DNA of 64,000 nucleotides from Alteromonadales bacterium alter-6D02 (lineage in GTDB: Bacteria > Pseudomonadota > Gammaproteobacteria > Enterobacterales > Psychrobiaceae): contig PIZK01000024.1 of the NCBI GenBank assembly GCA_002835545.1, forward strand, positions 34,099 to 98,098, written 5' to 3'. This document shows, one piece after another, positions 9,531 to 19,887 of this stretch. The notes beneath the pieces are model-generated. The model saw nothing but the letters and a program-made list of their open reading frames with translations. It was not told the DNA's origin and searched no databases. The position numbers were made by a program, and so were the translations under genes. The number at the start of each line of letters is the position of its first letter. Within the stretch, counting starts at the first letter, position 1.

Positions 9531-12500
9531 ATGGCAAAACGTACCGACTTAAAAAGTATTCTTATTCTGGGCGCTGGCCCGATAGTAATTGGTCAGGCTT
9601 GTGAGTTTGATTATTCTGGTGCTCAGGCTTGTAAAGCACTGCGTGAAGAAGGTTACCGAGTAATTCTAGTAAACTCGAACCCAGCAACTATTATGACAGA
9701 CCCAGAGATGGCAGATGCAACATACATCGAGCCAATTCACTGGGAAGTTGTAGAAAAAATTATTGAAAAAGAGCGTCCATGTGCGGTTTTACCGACAATG
9801 GGTGGTCAAACAGCATTAAACTGTGCGCTTGAGTTAGAAAGTAAAGGTGTACTTGAGAAATACAATGTTGAAATGATCGGTGCAACGGCCGATGCGATTG
9901 ATAAAGCTGAAGACCGTAAACGTTTCGATGAAGCGATGAAAAAAATCGGTTTAGCGACGCCTGAAGCGGGTATTGCTCATTCGATGGAAGAAGCACACGA
10001 AGTTCAAAAGAAAGTTGGCTTCCCGTGTATTATTCGTCCATCGTTCACTATGGGTGGTACAGGCGGCGGTATCGCTTATAACATTGAAGAGTTCGTGGAA
10101 ATTTGTACCCGTGGTCTAGATTTATCACCAACGTCTGAACTGTTAATCGATGAGTCACTAATCGGCTGGAAAGAGTACGAAACCGAAGTAGTACGTGACA
10201 AAAATGATAACTGTATCATTGTTTGTACGATAGAAAACTTTGACCCTATGGGGATTCACACTGGAGACTCAATCACTGTTGCTCCTGCGCAAACGTTAAC
10301 TGATAAAGAATACCAAATCATGCGTAACGCATCGATGGCTGTATTACGTGAAATTGGTGTTGAAACGGGTGGTTCTAACGTTCAGTTTGGTATCTGTCCA
10401 AACACTGGCCGTATGGTAATCATCGAGATGAACCCACGTGTATCTCGTTCATCTGCATTAGCATCGAAAGCAACAGGTTTCCCAATTGCTAAAATCGCGG
10501 CTAAGTTAGCGGTAGGCTATACTCTTGATGAATTATCAAATGACATTACTGGTGGCGCAACACCAGCATCATTTGAACCATCAATTGATTATGTTGTTAC
10601 TAAGATTCCTCGCTTTAACTTTGAAAAGTTTGCTGGTTGTGAAGATCGCCTGACTACTCAAATGAAGTCTGTTGGTGAAGTAATGGCTATCGGTCGTAAC
10701 CAACAAGAGTCAATGCAAAAAGCATTACGCGGCCTTGAAGTCGGCGTGAGTGGTTTTGACCCGATTGTTGATGCTGATGACAATGAAGCGTTAAACAAAA
10801 TTAAACACGAATTAACGACTGCTGGTGCTGATCGTATTTGGTACATCGCCGATGCATTCCGTTTCGGTATGACACTTGATGAAGTTTTCAACATCACGCG
10901 CATCGATCGTTGGTTCCTGATTCAAATTCAAGACATCGTTAGTGAAGAATATAAAGTCGCAGATGGTGGCATGGCTAACTTAACACCTGATTACTTGCGT
11001 TCACTTAAGCGTAAAGGTTTCTCAGATGAGCGTTTAGCGACGGTATTAGGTGTAGCTGAGTCAGAGGTTCGCAAAATTCGTGACCGCCATGACATTCACC
11101 CTGTTTACAAGCGTGTTGATACGTGTGCGGCTGAATTCTCTTCAGATACTGCTTACATGTACTCTTGTTACGATGAAGAGTGTGAGTCAAACGTAACCGA
11201 TAAAGAAAAAATCATGATTATCGGTGGCGGTCCAAACCGTATCGGTCAAGGTATTGAGTTTGATTATTGTTGTGTACACGCTGCAATGGCGATGCGTGAA
11301 GAAGGTTACGAAACAATCATGGTTAACTGTAACCCTGAAACTGTTTCAACTGACTACGATACATCAGACCGTTTATACTTTGAATCAGTCACCTTTGAAG
11401 ACGTGATTGAAATCGTACGTATCGAGAAGCCTAAAGGCGTGATCGTACAGTACGGTGGTCAAACACCACTTAAACTAGCTCGTGCTTTAGAAAGTGCTGG
11501 CGTACCAATTATCGGTACATCACCAGATGCAATCGACCGTGCTGAAGACCGCGAACGTTTCCAACAAATGATTGAACGTTTGGGTATCCAGCAACCAACG
11601 AATGCGACAGTTAACAGCGCAGAAGAAGCGATTGCTGAATCAGGTAACATCGGCTTCCCATTAGTAGTACGTCCTTCTTATGTATTAGGTGGCCGTGCGA
11701 TGGAAATCGTTTATGACGAGCAAGACTTGCGTCGTTACATGACGGCAGCCGTTAGCGTATCAAACGATTCGCCAATTCTTCTAGACCGTTTCTTAGATAA
11801 CGCAGTAGAAGTTGACGTTGATGCTGTCTGTGATGGTGTTGATGTCGTTGTCGGTGGTATCATGGAGCACATTGAAGAAGCGGGTGTTCACTCTGGTGAC
11901 TCTGGTTGTTCATTACCTCCATACACGTTAGGTCAAGATATTCAAGATCGCCTACGTGAGAAAGTTCGTCAACTAGCACTTGAACTTGGTGTTATCGGTC
12001 TGATGAATACACAGTTCGCAATCAAAGATGGCAACATCTACATGATTGAAGTTAACCCACGTGCTGCACGTACCATTCCTTTCGTATCTAAAGCTACAGG
12101 TGTACCACTAGCGAAGATTGCTGCGAAAGTCATGGCGGGTAAATCGCTGAAAGAACTTGGTTTCACAACAGAAGTTGTACCACCATACTACTCAGTGAAA
12201 GAAGTTGTTTTACCGTTTAACAAGTTCCACGGTGCTGATCCAATCTTAGGCCCTGAAATGCGCTCTACCGGTGAAGTAATGGGTGTTGGTACAACATTCG
12301 CAGAAGCTTATGCTAAAGCTCAGTTAGGTGCTAAATCTAACGTGCCGAAGAAAGGTCGTGCGTTAATCTCTGTTCGTAACAGCGATAAAGGCCGTGTTGC
12401 TCAATTAGCTAAGAAGTTACTAGAACTTGGTTATGAAATTGATGCAACTCATGGTACAGCCGTTATCCTTGGTGAAGCAGGAATCAATCCACGCTTAGTA

Positions 12501-12746
12501 AACAAAGTAAGCGAAGGTCGTCCGCACATTCTTGACCGAATCACTAATGGTGAGTACGAGTACATTGTAAACACGACTGAAGGTCGTCAAGCAATTGAAG
12601 ATTCTCGTAAACTTCGTGCTGGTGCATTACGTTACAAAGTAAGCTACACCACTACGATGAATGCGGCGTTAGCGACATGTGATTCCATTTTAGCTGATGA
12701 TCGCGCTACAGTAACATCAGTACAAGAGTTACACGCTAAAATCTAA
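9531..12746 (+). CDS. carB: Carbamoyl-phosphate synthase large subunit
   Basis: The 1071-residue synthetase subunit is full length. It has two homologous ATP-grasp halves: the carboxyphosphate half (about 1-400, with [19 protein letters not shown] and the [10 protein letters not shown] loop) and the carbamate half (about 553-935, with [20 protein letters not shown] and [15 protein letters not shown]). An oligomerisation domain lies between them, and a C-terminal MGS-type allosteric domain (about 936-1071) receives the UMP/ornithine/IMP signals in the family. Co-transcribed with carA; a strong terminator follows. Confidence 0.98.
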   Translation: MAKRTDLKSILILGAGPIVIGQACEFDYSGAQACKALREEGYRVILVNSNPATIMTDPEMADATYIEPIHWEVVEKIIEKERPCAVLPTMGGQTALNCALELESKGVLEKYNVEMIGATADAIDKAEDRKRFDEAMKKIGLATPEAGIAHSMEEAHEVQKKVGFPCIIRPSFTMGGTGGGIAYNIEEFVEICTRGLDLSPTSELLIDESLIGWKEYETEVVRDKNDNCIIVCTIENFDPMGIHTGDSITVAPAQTLTDKEYQIMRNASMAVLREIGVETGGSNVQFGICPNTGRMVIIEMNPRVSRSSALASKATGFPIAKIAAKLAVGYTLDELSNDITGGATPASFEPSIDYVVTKIPRFNFEKFAGCEDRLTTQMKSVGEVMAIGRNQQESMQKALRGLEVGVSGFDPIVDADDNEALNKIKHELTTAGADRIWYIADAFRFGMTLDEVFNITRIDRWFLIQIQDIVSEEYKVADGGMANLTPDYLRSLKRKGFSDERLATVLGVAESEVRKIRDRHDIHPVYKRVDTCAAEFSSDTAYMYSCYDEECESNVTDKEKIMIIGGGPNRIGQGIEFDYCCVHAAMAMREEGYETIMVNCNPETVSTDYDTSDRLYFESVTFEDVIEIVRIEKPKGVIVQYGGQTPLKLARALESAGVPIIGTSPDAIDRAEDRERFQQMIERLGIQQPTNATVNSAEEAIAESGNIGFPLVVRPSYVLGGRAMEIVYDEQDLRRYMTAAVSVSNDSPILLDRFLDNAVEVDVDAVCDGVDVVVGGIMEHIEEAGVHSGDSGCSLPPYTLGQDIQDRLREKVRQLALELGVIGLMNTQFAIKDGNIYMIEVNPRAARTIPFVSKATGVPLAKIAAKVMAGKSLKELGFTTEVVPPYYSVKEVVLPFNKFHGADPILGPEMRSTGEVMGVGTTFAEAYAKAQLGAKSNVPKKGRALISVRNSDKGRVAQLAKKLLELGYEIDATHGTAVILGEAGINPRLVNKVSEGRPHILDRITNGEYEYIVNTTEGRQAIEDSRKLRAGALRYKVSYTTTMNAALATCDSILADDRATVTSVQELHAKI

Positions 12747-12764
12747 TTTCAGTGTTAACCGAAT

Positions 12765-12799
12765 CAAAAAAGAGGCTATTTTCATAGCCTCTTTTTTTT
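12765..12799 (+). terminator. Terminator of the carAB operon
   Basis: AAAAAAGAGGCTAT (12765-12778) pairs with ATAGCCTCTTTTTT across a short loop, followed by more T. Confidence 0.93.
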
Positions 12800-12906
12800 T
12801 GCCTTTGTATTAATGCTGTGGGTATATTAAGCACTTTTCAAATCCAATTCTTCAGGGTAGTCTAATAACCCTAATTAAACATAAATAATAAAAAGAAGGT
12901 TGAAGC

Positions 12907-13281
12907 ATGAAACCCAGTAAAGAGTTTTTAGCATTAGCTCAGCAAGCATCAAAAAACGTTGCCCATACCGATATTGAAACACTAGCACGATGGCAGGAGG
13001 AACAACGTGACTTTTTATTGATTGATGTCAGAGAGCAAAGTGAGTGGGATAATGGCCACTTACCCGATGCAATCCACCTCAGCAGAGGAATTATTGAGCG
13101 AGACATTGTGGCGAGAGTGCCAGATTTTGAACATATTCTGGTTCTTTATTGTGGTGCAGGGCCGCGTAGCTCGTTAGCGGGAGAAAGTTTACAGAAAATG
13201 GGCTATCGTAATATTATCTCGCTTGATGGTGGGTTTATGGCTTGGAAGCAAGCTGACTATGCTGTGGTTACTAGTAATTAA
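12907..13281 (+). CDS. Single-domain rhodanese-like protein
   Basis: A 124-residue cytosolic protein covering one rhodanese domain. IDVREQSEWDNGHLPDAIHL (about 37-56) is the CH2A-like segment. The active-site loop C-G-A-G-P-R carries the Cys that would hold the persulfide, and LDGGFMAWKQADYAV is the usual C-terminal signature. It is likely a sulfurtransferase; the acceptor is unknown. Single gene between the carAB terminator and a pseudouridine synthase 46 bases downstream. The ATG at 12907 follows AAGAAGG. Confidence 0.9.
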   Translation: MKPSKEFLALAQQASKNVAHTDIETLARWQEEQRDFLLIDVREQSEWDNGHLPDAIHLSRGIIERDIVARVPDFEHILVLYCGAGPRSSLAGESLQKMGYRNIISLDGGFMAWKQADYAVVTSN

Positions 13282-13327
13282 TTGTTATACTGGGCGCAAC
13301 GTCATTTAACCTATTTAATAACCCCCA

Positions 13328-14005
13328 ATGATCAATGCTTTTGACATTATTGATGACAATGACAGGTTTATTGTCATCAATAAATATAATGATATAGATT
13401 TTCACACGAGCAACCAACAGCTCGGAATTGTTGAGCTGGTTAAACAGCAGCTTGGCTATTCACAGCTTTTCCCTGTGCACCGTCTTGATAAAATGACCAG
13501 TGGTTTACTCATTCTCGCCAAAGACTCTATTTGTGCAGCAGCTTTTGGTGAGCTCTTTGAACAACGAAAAATGCATAAATATTACATCGCGCTCTCAGAT
13601 AAAAAGCCAAAGAAAAAGCAGGGCTTAATCAAAGGTGATATGACCAAAGGGCGTAACGGTAGCTACCTGTTGTTAAAAACAACTAACAACCCAGCATTAA
13701 CGCAGTTCTTTAGCTATTCAATTAATTGTGGTTTGCGTTTGTTTCTTCTAAAACCCCATAGTGGGAAAACACACCAGTTACGTGTAGCAATGAAAAGCTT
13801 AGGTGCACCGATCATTGGTGACTCCCGCTATTATCCCGGGCCTACCGAAGGAGTCGGTTATTTACATGCTTGGAAACTCAGTTTTGAGTTATTCTCTCAA
13901 AAATATCACTTTACGGCACAGCCTCGCTGGTGTGAATATGAGACTGCCGAGCAGTGGCTTTTACAAGCTGCTGAACCCGATGGCTTAGCTTGGCCAAGGG
14001 TTTAG
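13328..14005 (+). CDS. RluA-family pseudouridine synthase (TIGR01621-like)
   Basis: Isomerises uridine to pseudouridine in an RNA, probably rRNA or tRNA. The 225 residues carry the family core FPVHRLDKMTSGLLILAK (about 54-71), whose Asp is the catalytic residue, and the later KPHSGKTHQLRVAMKSLGAPIIGD segment. There is no N-terminal S4 domain, and it is shorter than RluC/RluD, which fits the TIGR01621 group seen in marine gammaproteobacteria. The target nucleotide cannot be read from the sequence. Confidence 0.88.
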   Translation: MINAFDIIDDNDRFIVINKYNDIDFHTSNQQLGIVELVKQQLGYSQLFPVHRLDKMTSGLLILAKDSICAAAFGELFEQRKMHKYYIALSDKKPKKKQGLIKGDMTKGRNGSYLLLKTTNNPALTQFFSYSINCGLRLFLLKPHSGKTHQLRVAMKSLGAPIIGDSRYYPGPTEGVGYLHAWKLSFELFSQKYHFTAQPRWCEYETAEQWLLQAAEPDGLAWPRV

Positions 14006-14076
14006 TGTTTTAGCGTGTTGTTAAGTCATAGACTTTTCAACACTTATATGCAATTATCGACCGAGTTACTTTTTCT

Positions 14077-14457
14077 GTGAGATTGTCTGTGCATCTTAAG
14101 CGTGTTTTAATCGGCTGTTTTGTCATGATATCGATTGTTTTACAATCGTTTAATATTGTGGTGGATAGTGGTGCAGCACATCAATTAGATACAGCGCACT
14201 TAGCCACAGAGCATAATCATGCAACTCACCAATCTGAGTTTGTTGATTTACCAGCTAGCCACGCTAGTGGCAGCACTGAGCAACATGACTCGAGTGATTG
14301 CCATCACTGCGGACACTGTAGTGGTTCGCATTTAACTTGGGTTACTAGCAAAGCGATAGCGAGGTTTAATCCTTTACTAACCCCCGAAATTTACCCTAAC
14401 CCAACTTTTTACCTGTCCTCTCTTAGCGAAACCGCCTTTAGACCTCCGATCGTCTAG
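14077..14457 (+). CDS. His/Cys-rich exported protein next to metal efflux genes
   Basis: A 126-residue protein beginning at a GTG (14077; GTG 14089 is a possible alternative; neither has a good Shine-Dalgarno sequence). A hydrophobic N-terminal segment (about residues 10-27) looks like a signal peptide or anchor. The middle has many His residues and a DCHHCGHCSGSH cluster, plausible as a metal-binding loop. Similar short proteins lie next to czc/cus-type genes in other proteobacteria. It probably assists or senses the metal exported by the efflux pair downstream, but this is inference. Confidence 0.7.
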   Translation: MRLSVHLKRVLIGCFVMISIVLQSFNIVVDSGAAHQLDTAHLATEHNHATHQSEFVDLPASHASGSTEQHDSSDCHHCGHCSGSHLTWVTSKAIARFNPLLTPEIYPNPTFYLSSLSETAFRPPIV

Positions 14458-14479
14458 CTTCCTTATTTCTATTTAACTT

Positions 14480-14641
14480 ATACCATTTCCACTAATAACC
14501 TGATCATTTTTCACGGTCTAAACAAATGATAGCTACGTTATTTATTGCCTATGTAGAATCACTACATACGCCAATAAATGCCTTGCTCTAATTCGTTTAT
14601 CCTCGTTACAAAATTGATCACTTAATCAATGGAATTGGTAT
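14480..14641. mobile_element. 162-base palindromic MITE-like element
   Basis: The ends are imperfect inverted repeats: ATACCATTTCCACTAATAAC... on the left (14480 on) and, read on the opposite strand from 14641, ATACCAATTCCATTGATTAA... The arms stay complementary inward to the centre, where TTTATTGCCTATGTAG (14539-14554) faces CTACATACGCCAATAAA (14560-14576). The whole unit can fold into one long hairpin. It has no coding capacity. It lies between the His-rich gene and the czcB-like gene, so it could influence their expression. Confidence 0.7.
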
Positions 14642-14735
14642 TACGACCTTTAAATGTCGTTAGTTGTCTCTGTAATTTTATTCGCAGTGGCATGATTATT
14701 AATATTCAACTTGCTAATTTTAGCAGGGGAAGTCT

Positions 14736-15980
14736 ATGAAATTTCGATCTATTATTCCGGCTGGCTTAGCCAGCGTATTACTTGTTTTAGGCATATTTAG
14801 TGCACCACAATTGCTTGCTCAGACTGATAAGCAGCACAATGCAAAGCAAAGCTCTCATTATGAAGGCGACGACCACGATCACACGCATGCACCTAACCAA
14901 GCTGCGTCAACTGTTGCAGCTACACAATCGCAACATGACTCACATCCAGATGCTGGTATCTCGCTATCAGCACTGCAAATGAGTGTTGCAAATATTAAGG
15001 TGTCGACACTCACCCCTCAAACTTTCTACCGCACTATTTATGCGCCGGGCGAGGTTAAAGCCAACGGTTACACTAGTTATGTAGTATCCCCTCGGACAGA
15101 GTCTGTGGTGATCAGCCGCCATGCCACCCTTGGCGAACATGTTGTCAAAGGACAAAAGCTGGTGACGTTATTTAGTGAGTCAGTGGCACAAGCTCAAGCA
15201 GACTATTTGATTGCGGCCACAGAATGGCAACGGGTGAAACACCTCGGTAAAAAAACTATTAGTGATAGTGAAATGGTGAAGGCTAAGACGGCTTTTAACG
15301 CTGCTTATGGTCGGTTGATCGCCTTTGGTATGACAAAGCGAGCGATTAAGGAAATCACTCAAACCACTAGGCAACAAAGTCATAATCAAGATATTAATCT
15401 GGGGCAATATACCTTGATAGCACAGCGCGCTGGTGCGGTGCTTAAAGACGACTTTACTCAAGGGCAGCGAGTAGCCGCTGGGGATACCGTGATGTTACTT
15501 GCTGATGAAAGTAGTTTATGGGTCGAAGCTAAGGTCTCCCCAAGCAAAAAGTTTCAATTAAGTGTCGATACGCCTGTCGAGGTTGTGTTTGATAATCAGC
15601 GTTATCAAGGCAAGGTTATTCAAGAAGCGCATACTATCGACCCAATAACGCGTACCCGTATTATTAGACTCGCAGTGGCAAATCTTGACGACTCATTACA
15701 TTCAGGGATGTTTGTCGATGTTAATTTTAAGTTTGCAACGCTGACACCCGTGATGGCGGTGCCTGAGTCGACATTAGCTCGAAGTGCTGATGGCGATTGG
15801 ACGGTCTTTGTGCAAGACCATCCCGGTGAGTTTAATGCGGTTGAAGTGAAGTTAGGTCGTTCATTGGGGCAACTTCGTGAAATTAGTGGCGTAAAAGCAG
15901 GTGCGCAAGTGGCGGTGCAAGGTGCGTTTTTTATTGCCTCTGAAATTGCTAAAGGCGGATTCGATCCGCATAACCATTAA
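14736..15980 (+). CDS. czcB: CzcB/CusB-type periplasmic adaptor of a heavy-metal RND pump
   Basis: Membrane-fusion protein of 414 residues. A signal peptide (about 1-29, ending LLAQ) precedes a His/Asp-rich segment (about 35-75) likely to touch metal. The HlyD-like barrel-sandwich, hairpin and beta-barrel domains run from about 90 to 400 (landmarks YAPGEVKANGYTSYVVSPR and GQKLVTLFSESVAQAQADY). The protein ends FDPHNH. It is 11 bases upstream of the RND pump gene, so they are one operon. The metal substrate (Co/Zn/Cd or Cu/Ag) cannot be told from this sequence. Confidence 0.9.
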   Translation: MKFRSIIPAGLASVLLVLGIFSAPQLLAQTDKQHNAKQSSHYEGDDHDHTHAPNQAASTVAATQSQHDSHPDAGISLSALQMSVANIKVSTLTPQTFYRTIYAPGEVKANGYTSYVVSPRTESVVISRHATLGEHVVKGQKLVTLFSESVAQAQADYLIAATEWQRVKHLGKKTISDSEMVKAKTAFNAAYGRLIAFGMTKRAIKEITQTTRQQSHNQDINLGQYTLIAQRAGAVLKDDFTQGQRVAAGDTVMLLADESSLWVEAKVSPSKKFQLSVDTPVEVVFDNQRYQGKVIQEAHTIDPITRTRIIRLAVANLDDSLHSGMFVDVNFKFATLTPVMAVPESTLARSADGDWTVFVQDHPGEFNAVEVKLGRSLGQLREISGVKAGAQVAVQGAFFIASEIAKGGFDPHNH

Positions 15981-15991
15981 GGGGCTGGCTG

Positions 15992-18900
15992 ATGTTTAAT
16001 AGAATCATTGACTGGTCGGTTAATAATCGACTATTGGTGTTAATTTTACTCGTGGTGACTCTCGTTGGGGCGGTGATTAGCATTCCTAAATTAAATCTGG
16101 ATGCTTTTCCTGATGTTACTAATGTTCAAGTGGCTGTTAACACCGAAGCCCCCGGACTTGCTGCGGAGGAAGTCGAACAATTAATAACTTACCCAATTGA
16201 AGCGGTGATGTATGCACTGCCTGATGTTGAACAAGTTCGATCGATTTCTAAAACGGGTTTATCCGGTGTGACCGTCGTGTTCAAAGAAGGCACCGATATT
16301 TACTTTGCCCGTCAGCTGGTGTTCGAACGCTTGCAAGCGGCCAAAGAGCTGATCCCACAAGGGGTCGGTATACCAGAGATGGGACCTAACACCTCCGGAC
16401 TAGGGCAAGTCTATCAATATCTGTTGGTTGCTGATGGTGACTCACAATATGATGCAATGAGCTTGCGCAGCTTAAATGACTGGATAGTGAAGCTATTGAT
16501 TATGCCAGTGGATGGGGTGACGGATGTGTTATCTTTTGGTGGTCAAGTACGTCAATACCAAGTCAATATTGACCCAGCTAAGTTGCTTGCCTACCAATTA
16601 ACTCAAGATGCGGTGGTCAATGCGCTTGAACGTAATAATACCAATGTCGGTGGTTGGTATATGAACCGCGGCCAAGAGCAATTAGTCATTCGCGGCACGG
16701 GTTGGTTCAAGAGCGGCCAAGCTGGGATTGATGATATTAAGCAAGTACCGGTTAAAACGGTGTCGGGCGCAGTCATAACAGTTTCAGACTTAGCCAAAGT
16801 CGAATTAGGCAGTGAAATCAGACAAGGGGCCGTCACTTTAACTCGCCGTGATGAACACGGTAATGCTGAATCTTTAGGTGAAGTTGTCTCGGGAATAGTG
16901 CTAAAGCGTATGGGATCAAACACCAAGGCGACCATTGATGGTATTAACGCCCGTTTACCGATGATTGAGCAGGCATTACCACAAGGTGTCCGCTTTGAGC
17001 CACTTTATGATCAAAGCGATTTGATCGCAAAGGCTGTCACCACGGTTGTAGACGCATTGGCTTTAGCCTTTATCTTCATCTGTATTGTCTTAGCGCTGTT
17101 TTTAATGAATCTTCGCGCGACGTTACTTGTGTTGGTCTCGATCCCAATCTCAATTGCAATTGCACTGATGGTGATGTCGTGGTGGGGCATTTCTGCCAAT
17201 TTGATGTCATTAGGCGGGATTGCTGTGGCCATTGGTATGTTAGTTGATGGTTCTGTGGTGATGGTTGAAAGTATCATTAAACAACTTCATCGGCAGCAAT
17301 CAACCCCTGGAGTGTCCCGACTAAGCTCGGCTCAGCAAGTAAAATTGGCTGGTCAAAGTGTTGCACGGCCAGTATTTTTTGCTGCGTCGATTATCTTAGT
17401 GGTCTTTGCCCCGTTATTTAGCTTTGAGGGGGTTGAGGCGAAGTTATTTCAACCGATGGCTGTGAGTATTATTCTTGCCGTTATTGCTGCGATTATCACC
17501 GCGCTATTCGTTGTTCCTGCACTCGCGACTTATCTGTTTAAGCATGGCGTGAGTGAGCGTGAGAGCTTCTTGTTAAAGCCACTGATTAGATTATATAAAA
17601 TCAGTTTAGCTGCTGCGCTAAATCACGCCAAGTTGGTACTTGGCGTAGCCGTGATATTAGTGATTTCTGCGTTAAGTTTACTGCCGAAAATTGGCACTGA
17701 GTTTGTTCCTGAATTAGAAGAGGGCACATTAAACTTACGTGTTACCTTAGCGCCATCCTCTAGCTTAGAAACGGCGCTGTCAGTATCGCCAATTATTGAA
17801 CGTAAGTTGTTGGCGTTTCCTGAGGTGAAATATGCATTAAGTCGCGTCGGTCGCCCAGAAATTGGGGGGGATCCTGAACCAGTCAATAATATTGAAGTTT
17901 ATATCGGCTTATTACCTGTATCACAATGGACGAGTGCGACAAATCGATTTGAATTGCAGCAAAAAATGGAAATTGCATTAGAAGCGCATCCCGGCCTGTT
18001 GTTTAATTTCTCACAACCCATTGCAACACGAGTCGATGAGTTATTATCAGGGGTGAAAGCGCAGCTCGCGATTAAGCTATTTGGGCCCGAGTTAGCCGTA
18101 TTAGCAACGAAAGGGCAGGAAATTGAGCATGCGGTAAAAGAACTTGATGGTGTGCGTGATGTTGCCCTAGAACAAATATCGGGTGAGGCACAACTCGTTA
18201 TCGCGCCAAATCGAAAGCAGCTTTCTCGTTTTGGTATCTCGGTGGGCGATGTAATGGATGTGGTGCAAAATGGCATTGGTGGTATCGCTGCCGGGCAGGT
18301 GATTAACGGTAATGAGCGTTACGATATCTTTGTTCGTCTTGCTGCAAAACATCGCTCTGATTTAGAGGCGATAGCCGATATTCGGATGCAATCTCCTAGT
18401 GGCGCCTGGGTGCGTTTAGGGGATGTCGCCCATGTCAGTTATCAATCGGGACCACCACAAGTTCGCCGTGATGATGTGCAGCGCCGTGTTGTTATTCAAG
18501 CTAATGTGCAGGGGAGCGACATGGGCACCGTGGTTGCAGCTATTAAGCAACGTATTGCTGAACGTGTTGAGTTACCTGCGGGTTACTCCGTGGTGATTGG
18601 TGGCCAATTCGAGAGTCAACAGCGGGCACAAAAACGGTTAGCGCTTGTGGTACCATTATCATTGGCATTGATTGCTTTATTACTCTACTTCGCCTTTGGC
18701 TCAGTAGGGCAGGCAATGTTGATTTTAGTGAATGTGCCCTTAGCTGTCATTGGTGGCGTATTCTCTTTGTATCTATCGGGTCAGTATTTATCAGTGCCAA
18801 GCTCAATTGGTTTTATTACTCTATTCGGGGTGGCTGTGCTTAATGGGGTGGTGATGGTAGAGAGCATTAATCAGCGAATTGAAGCTGGCACTAGTAGTGC

Positions 18901-19141
18901 CGAGGCAATATTTAATGGCGCAACCTCACGTTTGCGTCCGGTGTTAATGACTGCGTTGACGTCGGCACTGGGTTTAATACCGATGTTACTATCAACGGGC
19001 ATAGGCGCAGAAATACAGCGGCCGTTAGCGAGTGTGATTGTTGGGGGACTATTAACGTCGACCTTCTTAACGCTATTTGTTATCCCAGTGTTGTACAGTG
19101 GGTTTTCTCAGCATAAAATTCAACAATTAAAGCAGCTATAA
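15992..19141 (+). CDS. czcA: CzcA/CusA-type heavy-metal RND efflux pump
   Basis: Inner-membrane proton/cation antiporter of 1049 residues with 12 predicted transmembrane helices in the RND layout: one near the N-terminus, a periplasmic loop, six helices from about 345, a second large loop, and five C-terminal helices from about 885. The helix-4 region GGIAVAIGMLVDGSVVMVE carries the acidic residue characteristic of metal-type RND pumps. The N-terminal NLDAFPDVTNVQVAVNTEAP is typical of CzcA/CusA. No czcC-type outer-membrane gene is adjacent; the TolC at 27488-28849 could serve. The substrate is unproven. Confidence 0.94.
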   Translation: MFNRIIDWSVNNRLLVLILLVVTLVGAVISIPKLNLDAFPDVTNVQVAVNTEAPGLAAEEVEQLITYPIEAVMYALPDVEQVRSISKTGLSGVTVVFKEGTDIYFARQLVFERLQAAKELIPQGVGIPEMGPNTSGLGQVYQYLLVADGDSQYDAMSLRSLNDWIVKLLIMPVDGVTDVLSFGGQVRQYQVNIDPAKLLAYQLTQDAVVNALERNNTNVGGWYMNRGQEQLVIRGTGWFKSGQAGIDDIKQVPVKTVSGAVITVSDLAKVELGSEIRQGAVTLTRRDEHGNAESLGEVVSGIVLKRMGSNTKATIDGINARLPMIEQALPQGVRFEPLYDQSDLIAKAVTTVVDALALAFIFICIVLALFLMNLRATLLVLVSIPISIAIALMVMSWWGISANLMSLGGIAVAIGMLVDGSVVMVESIIKQLHRQQSTPGVSRLSSAQQVKLAGQSVARPVFFAASIILVVFAPLFSFEGVEAKLFQPMAVSIILAVIAAIITALFVVPALATYLFKHGVSERESFLLKPLIRLYKISLAAALNHAKLVLGVAVILVISALSLLPKIGTEFVPELEEGTLNLRVTLAPSSSLETALSVSPIIERKLLAFPEVKYALSRVGRPEIGGDPEPVNNIEVYIGLLPVSQWTSATNRFELQQKMEIALEAHPGLLFNFSQPIATRVDELLSGVKAQLAIKLFGPELAVLATKGQEIEHAVKELDGVRDVALEQISGEAQLVIAPNRKQLSRFGISVGDVMDVVQNGIGGIAAGQVINGNERYDIFVRLAAKHRSDLEAIADIRMQSPSGAWVRLGDVAHVSYQSGPPQVRRDDVQRRVVIQANVQGSDMGTVVAAIKQRIAERVELPAGYSVVIGGQFESQQRAQKRLALVVPLSLALIALLLYFAFGSVGQAMLILVNVPLAVIGGVFSLYLSGQYLSVPSSIGFITLFGVAVLNGVVMVESINQRIEAGTSSAEAIFNGATSRLRPVLMTALTSALGLIPMLLSTGIGAEIQRPLASVIVGGLLTSTFLTLFVIPVLYSGFSQHKIQQLKQL

Positions 19142-19182
19142 GCTGCTTTAATTACGTGAACATTGATAAAGAAGGGTGTTAG

Positions 19183-19692
19183 ATGTTAAATCGGTTAGTT
19201 TATTTTATTGTTATGATCAGCTTATTAGCCGCCTCTGGGTTATTTATTATTAAGCAACCCAACGGTGAACCTTGGTTATCATGGTCTGATTTTACGCCAG
19301 ATAAAGAGACATTAGCTAACAACCGTCTGTTTAATAAAGCTGAGCAATTGACCGATACAGCATTGACTCATGTTGAGTCGTTAGTTGCTGCGCCAAAGGG
19401 TAAGACGCAACACGTGTACCGCTGGCAAGATGGGCAAGGGCAGTGGCATTATTCTGATAAGCCTCACTCAAACAGTGAGTTGGTTACTTATGACTCTGAT
19501 GCGATCACAAGGTTGCCAAAGCTTGAACCGCCAATGAGTCAGCAACACGTTGAGAAACCCCATGATTTAGTTAATGAGAATCGGGCATTTATCACTTCGC
19601 CAAGTCAGGCGCTACATGATGCAAAACAAGTTCAGCAGTTAATGGATCGGAGACAGCTGCAGCTTGAACAGAAAATTAAGCAATCGCAATAA
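19183..19692 (+). CDS. DUF4124-domain protein with N-terminal membrane segment
   Basis: A 169-residue protein with an N-terminal hydrophobic segment (about residues 5-24) that is either a signal peptide or an anchor, then a DUF4124 core recognisable by VYRWQDGQGQWHYSDKP (about 79-95). The C-terminal 50 residues are Gln-rich and helical. DUF4124 proteins are exported envelope proteins of unknown function. It lies 41 bases after the efflux pump gene, so it may be read with it by position only. Confidence 0.8.
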   Translation: MLNRLVYFIVMISLLAASGLFIIKQPNGEPWLSWSDFTPDKETLANNRLFNKAEQLTDTALTHVESLVAAPKGKTQHVYRWQDGQGQWHYSDKPHSNSELVTYDSDAITRLPKLEPPMSQQHVEKPHDLVNENRAFITSPSQALHDAKQVQQLMDRRQLQLEQKIKQSQ

Positions 19693-19703
19693 GCTACTGC
19701 ATT

Positions 19704-19719
19704 AAGTTAGCGTTTGCAT
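19704..19719 (+). promoter_or_regulatory. PurR-box-like site upstream of purC
   Basis: AAGTTAGCGTTTGCAT agrees with 9 of the 11 fixed positions of the E. coli PurR consensus ANGCAANCGNTTNCNT. It lies about 50 bases before the -35 element of purC, so repression by PurR is plausible. Confidence 0.45.
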
Positions 19720-19733
19720 TTAGCGACAAAATT

Positions 19734-19755
19734 GTACGTGATTCAGATCACATTC
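19734..19755 (+). promoter_or_regulatory. CRP-like site upstream of purC
   Basis: CGTGA (19737-19741), six bases, TCACA (19748-19752) differs from the ideal TGTGA-N6-TCACA by one base. The centre is about 47 bases before the start expected from the -10 at 19780. Confidence 0.5.
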
Positions 19756-19756
19756 G

Positions 19757-19785
19757 TTGGCAGGGTAAGGCATTTCTGCTATTAT
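19757..19785 (+). promoter_or_regulatory. Sigma-70 promoter of purC
   Basis: TTGGCA (19757-19762), a 17-base spacer, TATTAT (19780-19785). Spacing is ideal and both hexamers are near consensus. It lies about 100 bases before the purC ATG. Confidence 0.7.
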
Positions 19786-19887
19786 CCTGTGCAACTTTAG
19801 CGGGGCTAACATCCGCTATCTAATCGTTATATATTTTGTTTAATTCCTATTCAAATCGTTGAATAATTCAATACAGGACAACACTCA

